A DNA stretch of 35,633 nt from a virus, in the IMG/VR virus record IMGVR_UViG_3300028298_000017, positions 1 through 35,633 of that record. One strand, given 5' to 3'. Each line of letters starts with the position of its first letter. Position 1 is the stretch's first letter. This document shows positions 6,405 through 14,717 of this stretch, in pieces. A program made the translations under genes and the position numbers. The notes below the pieces were generated by a model that was not told where the DNA came from, made no database searches, and saw only the letters and a program-made list of their open reading frames with translations.

Positions 6405-6595
6405 AAGCAACACCGTTATATCTAATCCTCGCATGTGCAGCCTTGCTTGCAAGCTGTGCCACAACAACTACGACCATCACCGATCCAGACGGGCGTATCA
6501 CTAAGATCGAATCTAAAGGTCCAGATGCAGCTTCAATCACAGCTGCGGCTTCTGCACTCGAAGTCATTGCACCACTCATTCGCCCCACAAAATAA
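6401..6595 (+). CDS. Small outer-membrane lipoprotein, possible o-spanin, 64 aa
   Basis: The N-terminus MKATPLYLILACAALLASC is a lipoprotein signal peptide with lipobox LASC and lipidation Cys19; the mature protein would be about 46 residues, beginning with a Thr-rich segment. Outer-membrane spanins (Rz1 type) are short lipoproteins of this size encoded next to a coiled-coil inner-membrane partner, and the overlapping upstream gene (6000-6404) could be that partner. The mature part lacks the usual proline richness of Rz1. A lipoprotein signal with Rz1-like context implies a diderm host. Confidence 0.6.
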   Translation: MKATPLYLILACAALLASCATTTTTITDPDGRITKIESKGPDAASITAAASALEVIAPLIRPTK

Positions 6596-7015
6596 ATGGA
6601 CAACATCCTTTCAAAGCTAGTTTATATTTTCGTTTGTGTCCTCCTTGCATGGCTACTATTCGTCACGATTCGGCTTTGTCAGGGCGCTACCGTAACCGTA
6701 ACGTGGGACGTAAACCCACCGTCTGATCAAGTCACCAACTACGAGGTGAAGGTGATAGAAGTTTTCGGAATGGCTTCGTCTAGTTACGTTGTCGAACCAA
6801 ACCGTGCAACTATCACCAACCTCGTAGTTGGTAAACAATACCTTTTCTCTGTCCGTGCTAAAAACGCACTTCTTTGGTCAGACTTCTCAGAGGATCTTGT
6901 AGTGATTCCTCAGGTGAAACACACCATTCAATTTTCCGTTGATCTTTTTAACTGGTCCGATATCAAAACTGTAACCGGGCCACGTGGTTTTGTCAGAATC
7001 AAATCTGAATACTAA
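6596..7015 (+). CDS. Membrane-anchored fibronectin type III protein, 139 aa
   Basis: An N-terminal transmembrane helix or uncleaved signal anchor (KLVYIFVCVLLAWLLFVTI, residues 7-25) is followed by a fibronectin type III-like domain: TVTVTWDVNPPSDQVTNYEV, then ITNLVVGKQYLFSVRAKNAL. The C-terminal 30 residues (HTIQFSVDLFNWSDIKTV) resemble the S-x-DL-x-NW modules abundant in Verrucomicrobiota secreted proteins. It lies between the lipoprotein and the amidase with no gap, so it is probably exported and part of the lysis or envelope-interaction block. An FN3 domain with a membrane anchor in a lysis cassette is unusual; acquisition from the host is possible. Confidence 0.6.
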   Translation: MDNILSKLVYIFVCVLLAWLLFVTIRLCQGATVTVTWDVNPPSDQVTNYEVKVIEVFGMASSSYVVEPNRATITNLVVGKQYLFSVRAKNALLWSDFSEDLVVIPQVKHTIQFSVDLFNWSDIKTVTGPRGFVRIKSEY

Positions 7016-7016
7016 T

Positions 7017-7589
7017 ATGAATCAAGTTGCTTTATGTGTAGGCCATTCACGCACGGTTGGTAACACAATCGAAGGTGGTGCAACTGCCTGGGACAACCAC
7101 GAAAACGAATGGCATTTTAACTGCCGTTTAGTTGCTTTGGTTCAAGCTGAACTCAAACAGCACAAAATCGCTTCAGTTATTTACAGTCTCTACCGTGGCG
7201 CCACCTACTTTGAAGCGCAGAAATGGTTGGCCGAACAAATCAAACAATCTGGTTGCAACTCAGCAATCGAGTTTCACTTCAACTCGGCTGGTCCACTTGC
7301 CCACGGGCACGAGGTCCTTTGTTGGCATAATTCAGTCAAAGGACTCAAACTCGCTAAGATTGAGGAAGAAGAACTCAAGCACCACTTTAACACTCCCGCA
7401 CGTGGAGTAAAACAAATCACCTCCAAATCCGAACGTGGTGCACCATTTCTTTATCTCACACACTGTCCTGCTATTATCCTTGAACCTTTCTTCGGCTCAT
7501 CACAAGAAGATTGGAAAGCTGTGGCCGAGAAGGAAGTTACCCTGGCCGAAGTAATTGCAGGAGGAATTGAAGTCTATTACAATGCCTGA
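7017..7589 (+). CDS. N-acetylmuramoyl-L-alanine amidase endolysin (Amidase_3 type), 190 aa
   Basis: This is predicted to cleave the bond between muramic acid and L-alanine of peptidoglycan at the end of infection. The Amidase_3 pattern is complete: VALCVGHSR with His10, acidic residues in HENEW (Glu29/Glu31), EFHFN with His87 as zinc ligands, and the catalytic-type glutamate in IILEPFF (Glu156). The start at 7017 is chosen because a TAATATG context follows the preceding stop directly; an upstream in-frame ATG at 6984 lies inside the previous gene. No signal peptide is visible, so a holin is needed for export. It overlaps the next gene by eight bases. Confidence 0.88.
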   Translation: MNQVALCVGHSRTVGNTIEGGATAWDNHENEWHFNCRLVALVQAELKQHKIASVIYSLYRGATYFEAQKWLAEQIKQSGCNSAIEFHFNSAGPLAHGHEVLCWHNSVKGLKLAKIEEEELKHHFNTPARGVKQITSKSERGAPFLYLTHCPAIILEPFFGSSQEDWKAVAEKEVTLAEVIAGGIEVYYNA

Positions 7590-8475
7590 GAGACCAAAAA
7601 AAGCTTTCTATGCTAAAGGTGGAAAATTACCTCCTACACTGCAACGTGTTTATGAACGTTTTTTAGATTCAGAAGCATCCGGTTCACCAACTAAAGTTTC
7701 CTTTAAAGAAATGGTAGAACCATATTATGGGGATCAATATCAAGTTGAAGTTGACAAAGCTAACGCATACCTAAATAAAGTTTTTCCTCTTTCTAAAACC
7801 AGAAAAGGTGAATTTAACACGGGATCTTTTAGTCGTGAAAACACAACAAAGAAAAAGTTTTTTGCTGACGGTGAAATGTTGCGGAATCCGCCTGCAATTC
7901 CAGTGAAATTAAAAGCACACACAACAAGTGGATCTCCAACGCCTTATCATTACACAACAACACAACTACCACCAAACGAGTTTATCCAATATGGAAATCC
8001 ATCACAGCAAAAAGAATATGCTAAGACCGGATATAGTCTTTTTAAAGATGAACTTGATACACCAACGGGTGGTTTTATGTCTGGAATTGAACACGAGGTT
8101 GGGCACTCCGCTTTTCCAGCAATGTCTTTTCTAGTTGATTCTGATCTTGCTTATACAAATGAATTTAAAGGAAGGGATCTTGAAGATGCGTATATAGCAA
8201 AAAGCGCAGAATTACCTAATGCTTTAGGTCGGTTAACTCGTGAACATTATTCTCTTACTGGAAAACGCATAAACAACGAAACCTTACAGGAGTTGTTTAA
8301 ATCAATTAAAAATGATGAAATAGATCCAGAAAATAAATATTCACCAGAATCACAACGAACACTTCGCGTACTTCAAAAATCTTTTAATAAAGTGGATAAA
8401 GGTGATCTGTATCGTGCAGCTGTAAACATTCTTCCAGGTCTTGTTGGCTTAACCAAAAACTATCCAATTTCTTAA
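7582..8475 (+). CDS. Putative zincin-like metallopeptidase, phage structural or lysis-associated, 297 aa
   Basis: Residues 170-176 read EHEVGHS, an HExxH zinc motif (His171, His175), and 35 residues later YIAKSAELPNALGRL offers Glu210 as a third ligand. This HExxH...AEL layout is seen in phage metallopeptidase-like proteins. The N-terminus carries FYAKGGKL and later KKFFADGE, the kind of 'F-A-x-GG' linker found in virion cargo proteins. The start at 7582 lies inside the end of the amidase gene, and the stop overlaps the terL start (TAATG). It could process virion proteins, act on the envelope, or be an injected protein. The motif is clear; the role is inferred. Confidence 0.6.
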   Translation: MPERPKKAFYAKGGKLPPTLQRVYERFLDSEASGSPTKVSFKEMVEPYYGDQYQVEVDKANAYLNKVFPLSKTRKGEFNTGSFSRENTTKKKFFADGEMLRNPPAIPVKLKAHTTSGSPTPYHYTTTQLPPNEFIQYGNPSQQKEYAKTGYSLFKDELDTPTGGFMSGIEHEVGHSAFPAMSFLVDSDLAYTNEFKGRDLEDAYIAKSAELPNALGRLTREHYSLTGKRINNETLQELFKSIKNDEIDPENKYSPESQRTLRVLQKSFNKVDKGDLYRAAVNILPGLVGLTKNYPIS

Positions 8476-10061
8476 TGTCTATTAATCCAGTTAACGAGTC
8501 CGTAGAAACTAAAGATGATTCTTTGGTTGTGGAAGCATTGCGTGTAAAGGCGTCTCATGAAGCCATGCGTAACGACATGGTAGAGCTTCGTCGGTTGCAG
8601 AGATTGGTTAAACTTAAACGGAATTACGGATTGCTCTTTTATGAACCTTTTGGAAAGCAAGATCAATTTCACGCGGCCGGTGCTAAGAAACGTCGGTATG
8701 TCAGAACGGGGAATCGTTTTGGTAAGTCCACCTTGGGCGCTGCTGAAGACGCTGCGTGGGCCATTGGTGAGAGAGTCTGGTACCCAGAAGGGGATCCGCG
8801 TCGCACAGCAGGCATACCTAGACGTTCTACTAAAGGTCTTATCATAGTCTCGGACTGGGAAAAGGCGAAAGAAATCTTCACTAATAATGCCGATGGCCAG
8901 GCCCAGGGTAAGTTGTTCAAGTTCTTACCTAAAGATTCTCTAGGACGTTGTCCAACTAATAATGCAGGGGTTATTGCTGAAATTAACGTGAAGTCAATCC
9001 ACGGCGGTTATTCAACGATTTACTTGGATACAGTTAAATCCTTTAAGGCTAACCCAATGGGTCAGGAATCGTCTGACTGGGATTGGATTCATGTGGATGA
9101 ACCTTGTCCAAAGGAAATGTGGATTGCCAATGCACGGGGTCTAATTGACCGGGACGGATCGGCTTGGTTCACGTGCACTCCAATCTGTGAACCTTGGATC
9201 AACGACATGTTTGTGCCACGGGCACAGGCACGGAAAGAAGTTAAGGGTGCGATTGAGTTAGACAAGAATCATTGGATGGTTACAGGGAGTAGTTACGACA
9301 ATCCTTATAACACCAAAGAGGCTTTGGAAATGTTTGAGAAGGATCTTACGGTTGAAGAAAAACAGTGTCGGATTGGTGGTTTGCCGCTTTCTTTGTCCGG
9401 TTTGGTTTATAAGGAATATAATGAAGACATTCACCTTCTCAAAAAGCTTCCATTTGGTTGGCAGGATTGGTTAACACCACCGTCTTCCTATACGTATCGT
9501 ATTTACATCGATCCACATCCACAAACACCACATGCGGTTCTTTTTGCTGCTACTTGTCCATACGGACCGGTGTTCTATTGGCACGAGATTTACCGTAAAT
9601 GCTTGATTTCTGATCTGTGTGACATGATCAATGAGGTTATGGTTGGTAAGGAAATTACCAGTGTCCTGTGTGATCCAGCAGCCTTTATTGAGTCACCAAT
9701 TGATGGTTTGTCTATGGCCGATGTATTCATGGACAATGGCCTTATAGTGGAGAAAGCACCCAAGGATCTGTCACGTGGTGTAATAGAGACCCAAGCGTTC
9801 TTGGGCGCGCGGGTGCTTTCTCCACACGGCACTGTGCTTCCTAAGTGTTACTTTTCGCCGCATTTGACTGAAACCCTATGGGAGTTTGATCATTATTACT
9901 GGTCTACGCGTAAGGATAAACCAGTGGATAAAGATGACCACATGATGGAAAACCTTTACCGTTCGGTGATTACTGATCACAGTTTTATCACGCAGAACAC
10001 CGCATATAAAGCCAGTGATTTCAAATCAAATCGTAAATTTAACCGCTCGTTAAAATGCTAA
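8475..10061 (+). CDS. terL: Terminase large subunit, 528 aa
   Basis: This is the ATPase/nuclease motor that packages DNA into the prohead. Walker A is GNRFGKST (79-86), Walker B is WIHVDEP (Asp208-Glu209) and the coupling segment is SAWFTCTP (229-236). The RNase H-like nuclease acidic residues are Asp346 in IYIDPHP, Asp400 in VLCDPAAF and Asp487/488 in DKDDHMMENL. Length and order are normal for the family. The start overlaps the upstream stop (TAATG) and the end overlaps the portal start by seven bases. Codons 2-9 contain a copy of the dispersed motif, so the N-terminus MSINPVNES may be shaped by a DNA signal. Confidence 0.95.
   Translation: MSINPVNESVETKDDSLVVEALRVKASHEAMRNDMVELRRLQRLVKLKRNYGLLFYEPFGKQDQFHAAGAKKRRYVRTGNRFGKSTLGAAEDAAWAIGERVWYPEGDPRRTAGIPRRSTKGLIIVSDWEKAKEIFTNNADGQAQGKLFKFLPKDSLGRCPTNNAGVIAEINVKSIHGGYSTIYLDTVKSFKANPMGQESSDWDWIHVDEPCPKEMWIANARGLIDRDGSAWFTCTPICEPWINDMFVPRAQARKEVKGAIELDKNHWMVTGSSYDNPYNTKEALEMFEKDLTVEEKQCRIGGLPLSLSGLVYKEYNEDIHLLKKLPFGWQDWLTPPSSYTYRIYIDPHPQTPHAVLFAATCPYGPVFYWHEIYRKCLISDLCDMINEVMVGKEITSVLCDPAAFIESPIDGLSMADVFMDNGLIVEKAPKDLSRGVIETQAFLGARVLSPHGTVLPKCYFSPHLTETLWEFDHYYWSTRKDKPVDKDDHMMENLYRSVITDHSFITQNTAYKASDFKSNRKFNRSLKC
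8482..8499 (+). repeat. Dispersed motif, copy 4, within the terL start
   Basis: TTAATCCAGTTAACGAGT matches the consensus with one change in the first half (T for G at position 5). It lies within codons 3-9 of terL, and GTT-AAC-GAG-TC encodes VNES. The giant gene copy (22134-22151) uses the same frame. Confidence 0.8.
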
Positions 10062-11983
10062 CGGATCAAGTAAAAGCTGAATTAAACCAAGACCAACCAA
10101 CGGACTTTCACGTCAAGTTGTTGGAACATGTGTTGATGCTGGTGGATATGTCACGTAGCCACATGAAGAATTACTATGCAGAATGGGATGCTGCACAGAA
10201 TGCTTATAAGGCTTATCAGAATCTGGACAAAGAAGACCGCAAAGCCATTCTTGATGGCACGCCAACAAAACAACGCGTGCCTATGGTGTATGCAAAAGTC
10301 CAAACGTTCAAGGCTTTTGTATTGTCTCTTTTCTTTCAACGTCCTCGCTTTTATGAACTTGATCCTGTGGGCGTAGAAGATCAGGACTATAAAGAATTAG
10401 CCGAAGTTCTCGTTGACAGGGACTTGAAACTTAACACTTGGTTCAACGTCGCCAATCGTTGGGCAGGAAACTTGGCTAAGTTTGGACTCGGGATCTTAAA
10501 GCATTCATGGGAAGAAGAGTTTGCTTATTTGAATATTACCACAGAAACCCCGCCACTTTCTTTCTTCGGTGTTGTTTTAGGGAAGCCGTCTAAGGTCACG
10601 ACTTTGACTAAAGTTCCCAAACGTTTGGGAAATAAGATCACTACTATTTCGCCGTATAACTTCCTACCAGACGTTCGCTTTCCGTTGGTTGAGTTTGAAC
10701 AAGGTGAGTTTTGTGCTGATGAAACTGACATCGCCAAGAACAAACTTCATCAGTTGGAAGCTGAAGGCATGTGTGCTGGTGTGAAGAACATTCAAGTTTT
10801 GTCTACAGAACGCAGTGCTTGGAGAATTCGCAACCGTGGCAATATCTTTTCCAAGATCGATTACCAAAATCCTTCCAGAACTCAGAACTTAGTTCGTTGC
10901 ACCGAAGTGCAAATTAAGATTGTTCCTAAGAATTTTCTTCTTGCCGACGGGCAACCATTAGGTCAAGAATCCTATCCGGTTAAATACCTACTTTGGATCG
11001 CCAACGACTCCCGTATCATTCGTTTGGAATCCATGAACTATCTTCATGATTGCTTCACATGGGATCTTGCTCAATACGATGAAGAAAGTGATACGTTCTT
11101 GTCCACTTCGCTTCCGCAACTAATCACACCTTTACAAGACACGGCCGACTGGTTCTTCAATTCTCGAGTATCCAATGTCGCCCAGAACCTCGAAGATAAA
11201 TTAATTGTGGACCCGGTCGGTGTTGACATGGATTCAATTAAGAATCGGGGCCGCGTCATTCTTCTAAAGAAAGGTGCCTCACGCGCAGGTGTGGATAAGT
11301 TCATCAAACAACTTGACGTCCGTGATGTCACTAACCGACACATGGAGGATGTGGGTCAGATTGGTCAAATGGTTAATAGTGTTTCCGGTATGACCGAGAA
11401 CCTTTCAGGTAATTACCACACTGGTCGCCGGTCTGCTGCCGAGTCACGGGTGGTTACACAAGGTGCCAGTGCACGGCCGAAGCTTATTGCACAGTCTGCT
11501 TGGGGTGCTTGTCTTGCTCCGTTTGGACAGAAGATTTTAACTAACCTTCGCCAGGGTTTAACCCCCGAAATGATTATTAAATATGCAGGTCAACAGTGGG
11601 CAGCACCAGAAAAACAACAAGCAATTCAACTATTTTCGTCTACTCCGCAAGATCTTCTTTGTGCTTGTGATCTTTTTGTGTATGAAGGCACGTTGGAAAG
11701 TGAAAAGAATTACCTTGCTCAACAACTAATGGAACTTGCACAGCAGGTTTTACAACTCGGCCCAACCGGGTTGCTTCAACTAAACATCTCACCAAAACTC
11801 TTGTTCGAGAAGATCTACGAACTTCTTGGTGTTGGTTCACTTTCCGCTTATGGTCTTGAAAAAGACCCACAGACTCTTCAAAACATTGTGCAACAAATAG
11901 CTCAGCAGATGGCTACACAAATGTTTGAACAGCAGCAACAACAGCAGCAACTCCTATCCGCACCATCAAATGGAACTCCGTGA
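10055..11983 (+). CDS. Portal protein, 642 aa
   Basis: This is the dodecameric head-tail connector through which DNA enters and leaves. Position directly after terL, length and the helical N-terminal region (SHMKNYYAEWDAAQNAYKAY, then VPMVYAKVQTFKAFVLSLFF) fit the large podovirus portals. The stem/wing region includes ISPYNFLPDVRFPL, and a middle helical segment reads MEDVGQIGQMVNSVSGMTEN followed by SAAESRVVTQGASARPK, which is typical of portal clip/crown regions. The C-terminus is Gln-rich (MFEQQQQQQQLL), a low-complexity tail often disordered in portals. Start and stop both overlap neighbours. Confidence 0.85.
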   Translation: MLTDQVKAELNQDQPTDFHVKLLEHVLMLVDMSRSHMKNYYAEWDAAQNAYKAYQNLDKEDRKAILDGTPTKQRVPMVYAKVQTFKAFVLSLFFQRPRFYELDPVGVEDQDYKELAEVLVDRDLKLNTWFNVANRWAGNLAKFGLGILKHSWEEEFAYLNITTETPPLSFFGVVLGKPSKVTTLTKVPKRLGNKITTISPYNFLPDVRFPLVEFEQGEFCADETDIAKNKLHQLEAEGMCAGVKNIQVLSTERSAWRIRNRGNIFSKIDYQNPSRTQNLVRCTEVQIKIVPKNFLLADGQPLGQESYPVKYLLWIANDSRIIRLESMNYLHDCFTWDLAQYDEESDTFLSTSLPQLITPLQDTADWFFNSRVSNVAQNLEDKLIVDPVGVDMDSIKNRGRVILLKKGASRAGVDKFIKQLDVRDVTNRHMEDVGQIGQMVNSVSGMTENLSGNYHTGRRSAAESRVVTQGASARPKLIAQSAWGACLAPFGQKILTNLRQGLTPEMIIKYAGQQWAAPEKQQAIQLFSSTPQDLLCACDLFVYEGTLESEKNYLAQQLMELAQQVLQLGPTGLLQLNISPKLLFEKIYELLGVGSLSAYGLEKDPQTLQNIVQQIAQQMATQMFEQQQQQQQLLSAPSNGTP

Positions 11984-12266
11984 ACTAGAATTAGATTTGA
12001 CCGAATCGTCAACCCTAGAACTGGAACAAGTCAAGCTTGAGATTGAGCAGTTTTTTCAATCTAAAGCTTTTCAATATTTCCATTATGCTTGTGATGCAAC
12101 CCGAGTGAATCTCATGGATATGATTCTCGGAACTACTCTTCGTGGCATTGAATCCTTATTTACACGTGAATCTCTCATGGGCAGTGCTCAAGAGTGGAAG
12201 AACGTAAAAGATGTTTTCCATGAACTCCTCGAAGACATAACAAACGAAATCAAATCAAGAAAGTAA
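11970..12266 (+). CDS. Small conserved-type phage protein between portal and scaffold, 98 aa
   Basis: The start at 11970 (MELRELELDLTESSTLELEQ) lies inside the 3' end of the portal gene; an upstream in-frame ATG at 11925 would only translate the Gln-repeat region out of frame. The product is helical and acidic with two amphipathic segments (EQVKLEIEQFFQSKAFQYFH and WKNVKDVFHELLEDITNEIK). Podoviruses often carry an uncharacterised protein of about this size here. Whether it is a virion component or an assembly factor cannot be told from the sequence. Confidence 0.6.
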   Translation: MELRELELDLTESSTLELEQVKLEIEQFFQSKAFQYFHYACDATRVNLMDMILGTTLRGIESLFTRESLMGSAQEWKNVKDVFHELLEDITNEIKSRK

Positions 12267-12270
12267 TTAT

Positions 12271-12981
12271 ATGGCTGACCAAGACAACCAAGGTGCTGAA
12301 AATAACACCACCCTAGACCAACCTGCTTTTACAGCAGAAACCATCGCAGCGGCAGTTCAAGCCGGTCTGCAAGCACACCATGCACAAACAGAATCTGCGC
12401 CAAAGGAGATGACTCCCGAGGAACGTGCGGAATATCTGCAAGTGTTTGATCCCAATCAAGACGGTTTCGTTGACAACTTTGTCAGCGTGATTACCGATCC
12501 TGAAGCCAAGCCCGAAGATCGTGTGAAAGCAATTAGCCATCTGCGTGATGGTATTGCCAACCAATCGATCCGTGGTTCTGAAATTCTCATGCAACGCGAA
12601 ATTGCGAAACTCCGCGAAGAATTCATGCCGGCTATTCAAGAAGCCGATGTGCGCAACGCAGAAAAGATTTGGAACAAGTTCGCTGTTGCTTACCCCGATC
12701 TCAAAGATCAACGTGATCTGGTTGACGCTGTCTCCGTGCAGCTTCAACAACAGGGTTTTAAACCCACGGATCTTTCAGAAGCTTTCTCCCGTGCGGCTAC
12801 GACAGCAAGGGCCATTGTTGCAAAAGCAACTGGTCAGCCTGCTGTGACTGCTACACCAACGGCGCCGAACACGATGCCCCGGATGACGTCAACAAATACC
12901 GCTGGTAGTGGCGGAGGAACGAAACCGCAAGAGCAGGGTAATTCCACGCTTGCGCCGTTCTTCCTTCAACGTCGACGGTAA
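12271..12981 (+). CDS. Scaffolding protein, 236 aa
   Basis: Directly upstream of the capsid gene, this acidic, Gln/Ala/Glu-rich protein has no hydrophobic core. It has a disordered N-terminus (ADQDNQGAENNTTLDQPAFT), a helical centre (ILMQREIAKLREEFMPAIQE) and a short basic C-terminal end (APFFLQRRR) after a Gly-rich linker. That layout, with a basic C-terminal helix that binds the capsid, is standard for phage scaffolds. It has no protease motif. The start follows AAGTAATTATATG, with no Shine-Dalgarno. Confidence 0.75.
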   Translation: MADQDNQGAENNTTLDQPAFTAETIAAAVQAGLQAHHAQTESAPKEMTPEERAEYLQVFDPNQDGFVDNFVSVITDPEAKPEDRVKAISHLRDGIANQSIRGSEILMQREIAKLREEFMPAIQEADVRNAEKIWNKFAVAYPDLKDQRDLVDAVSVQLQQQGFKPTDLSEAFSRAATTARAIVAKATGQPAVTATPTAPNTMPRMTSTNTAGSGGGTKPQEQGNSTLAPFFLQRRR

Positions 12982-13008
12982 TCTCACACACAAATAGAAC
13001 ATACATAT

Positions 13009-14409
13009 ATGTCGTTTACAGCAAATCAAATCCTTGGACTCGTCTCCGGTGCAAATTTCGAGACCGAAGGATGGTATAATCGCACCAATCGTCGTCGCAT
13101 CTTCCGCGACTTCCCGCAGGGACAGTTTCCCCTCACAGGGTTTCTGTCATTAATGGACACTGAACCTTGTGACAGTTACAAATTCGGCTGGTTCGAAAAA
13201 CGCATGCCTGATTTGTCCACCACAATTGTGACCCACACCAATGGTGCTTTCTGCGCCGCGCATTCGTCAACGGCAGTGGCAAGTGATTCAACCTTCACCG
13301 CTGGCACGGAATACCGTTGCTATCTGTCGGATGTTTCCTTGTTCGCAGTCGGGCAACAAGTCCTGTTCGACGACCTGCCAATCACCGGCGGCGCCTTCGC
13401 ACCATTGCAAGGTATTGTTACCTCCGTGGTTTCTACCACTTCACCCGGTAGCTACATCCAGTTCCATTGCGTTGAAACGTTGACGAACGTGCTGATGAAC
13501 GACAACACGATCACCGGGATCCCCAAGGGTCCTAAAGGTCAGAAGGTCCTCATCATGGGCACGGCAAACGTTGAAGGTGGCACGTCCGGCTCAGGTCGTA
13601 TGTTCCCACCCATCGACGTGGAAAACTACACGCAAATCTTCCGCAATTCGTTCGAGTTCACGGCTACCGGTCTGAAAATTCCGACTGAATTCGATTCGTC
13701 TGGTGCTTATGCCGAAGCCGCAGAAGATGCCTTGCGTGAACACATGGTCGAAATGGAACTCGCTTTCCTGTTCGGTTCGAAGGGTGTCCAGTTAATCACC
13801 GGCACCGATAGTGTGGCGCGTCCACGTCGCACGACTGGTGGTATTATCTGGTATCTCAAGCAATGGGAAAAAGTCGATTCCATCTATCGTCTTGGCACCG
13901 GTGCACCAGCAGTTACCCGTAATGATGATGACCTCAAGCGCATCATCGATCTGACCGGTGCCATCACTGCGGCCAAGTTTGACGAATTTATCGAGCGCGC
14001 CTTCCGTTGCACCAATACGAAGACGTTTGAAAAGATCGTCATGTGCGGCAACGGATTCCTCCGCTCCGTCAATAACTATCTGTCCGCGAAGGCTACCCTT
14101 TACAAGGAGTTCTCCGTGCAGAAGGTTTACGGCAACGACGTGGTCACTTGGGTGTCTCCTTGGGGAACACTCCACTTCAAATCCCACCCGTTGTTCAATC
14201 AACAGTCGATTCTCCGTAACAACGGTTTGATCATCGACATCAATCGTCTCCGTTTCCGCCCGCTGAATGACCGCGACACGACCCTGCTTCCCAACCGGCA
14301 AGCAAACGACGTGGACGGCCGTAAGGACGAGTGGCTGACTGAGGCCGGCTTGGAGACGCAATTCCCCGAGTCCCACATGTATATCCGTAACTTGACCTCG
14401 ATCACCTAA
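13009..14409 (+). CDS. Major capsid protein, 466 aa
   Basis: Length and position after scaffold indicate the main shell protein. The pattern DALREHMVEMELAFLFGSKG followed by RPRRTTGGIIWYLKQWEKV, and near the C-terminus VTWVSPWGTLHFKSHPLF, match capsid proteins of the DUF5309/SU10 type, which have a HK97-like fold. Codon choice is more G/C-ending than in neighbours, as expected for the most abundant protein. The leader (CACACAAATAGAACATACAT) has no Shine-Dalgarno and is rich in A and C. A short gap with an inverted repeat and a CAA-rich leader follows. Confidence 0.85.
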   Translation: MSFTANQILGLVSGANFETEGWYNRTNRRRIFRDFPQGQFPLTGFLSLMDTEPCDSYKFGWFEKRMPDLSTTIVTHTNGAFCAAHSSTAVASDSTFTAGTEYRCYLSDVSLFAVGQQVLFDDLPITGGAFAPLQGIVTSVVSTTSPGSYIQFHCVETLTNVLMNDNTITGIPKGPKGQKVLIMGTANVEGGTSGSGRMFPPIDVENYTQIFRNSFEFTATGLKIPTEFDSSGAYAEAAEDALREHMVEMELAFLFGSKGVQLITGTDSVARPRRTTGGIIWYLKQWEKVDSIYRLGTGAPAVTRNDDDLKRIIDLTGAITAAKFDEFIERAFRCTNTKTFEKIVMCGNGFLRSVNNYLSAKATLYKEFSVQKVYGNDVVTWVSPWGTLHFKSHPLFNQQSILRNNGLIIDINRLRFRPLNDRDTTLLPNRQANDVDGRKDEWLTEAGLETQFPESHMYIRNLTSIT

Positions 14410-14417
14410 TCCTGATC

Positions 14418-14459
14418 TTGTTCGGAACAACCGCAACAACAAACAACAAACATAATCAT
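14418..14459 (+). promoter_or_regulatory. Inverted repeat and CAA-rich leader after the capsid gene
   Basis: TTGTTC-G-GAACAA (14418-14430) is a perfect 6-bp inverted repeat, too small and without a T tract for a standard terminator. It is followed by CAACAACAAACAACAAAC, an unstructured CAA-rich leader leading to TAATCATATG. A nearly identical CAA-rich leader precedes the ssDNA-binding gene at 35489. Confidence 0.45.
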
Positions 14460-14675
14460 ATGTCAGAAGGAGCATCACTACGTCGTAGCGGTCCTGTTGG
14501 GGCCGCACCAACCTCGGGTTCGGGCGAAATGTCGCAATCGAAGGCAGTCACGGCAAACACCGTGGCGCACGAATGCGCGGCAGGTAAAGCCCAAACCAAC
14601 GTCAAAACCAAGGACACCAGTAGCTATTCTTGCCCGGGTGAACTTGGCGCGAAGGGAATGGGCGGAGCCAGCTAA
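14460..14675 (+). CDS. Small virion-associated-type protein, 71 aa
   Basis: The start is chosen at 14460 after the CAA-rich leader; the longer frame from 14418 would begin in the inverted repeat. The protein (MSEGASLRRSGPVGAAPTSG) is Ser/Gly/Ala rich and low in hydrophobics, so it is probably mostly disordered; a KAQTNVKTKDTSSYSCPGEL segment carries one of its two cysteines. It sits between the capsid protein and the next connector-type gene, where decoration or head-completion proteins are often found. No family is recognised. Confidence 0.5.
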   Translation: MSEGASLRRSGPVGAAPTSGSGEMSQSKAVTANTVAHECAAGKAQTNVKTKDTSSYSCPGELGAKGMGGAS

Positions 14676-14678
14676 CGG

Positions 14679-14696
14679 CTAAGCCAGTTAACCAGT
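14679..14696 (+). repeat. Dispersed motif, copy 5
   Basis: CTAAGCCAGTTAACCAGT matches the consensus with changes at the first base and at the G before AGT. It lies in the 42-base gap before the gene at 14718. Confidence 0.75.
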
Positions 14697-14717
14697 AATC
14701 TAAGCAGAAACGGTAAT

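Noticed and set aside
14418-14430. Inverted repeat after the capsid gene as an intrinsic terminator
   Set aside because: The stem has only six mostly weak pairs with a one-base centre and no T tract follows, so it is listed only as a possible regulatory element.
13792-14511. Leftward frame of 239 codons opposite the capsid gene
   Set aside because: It is antisense to the well-supported capsid gene, has the Arg/Val-rich composition typical of antisense shadows and shows no motif.
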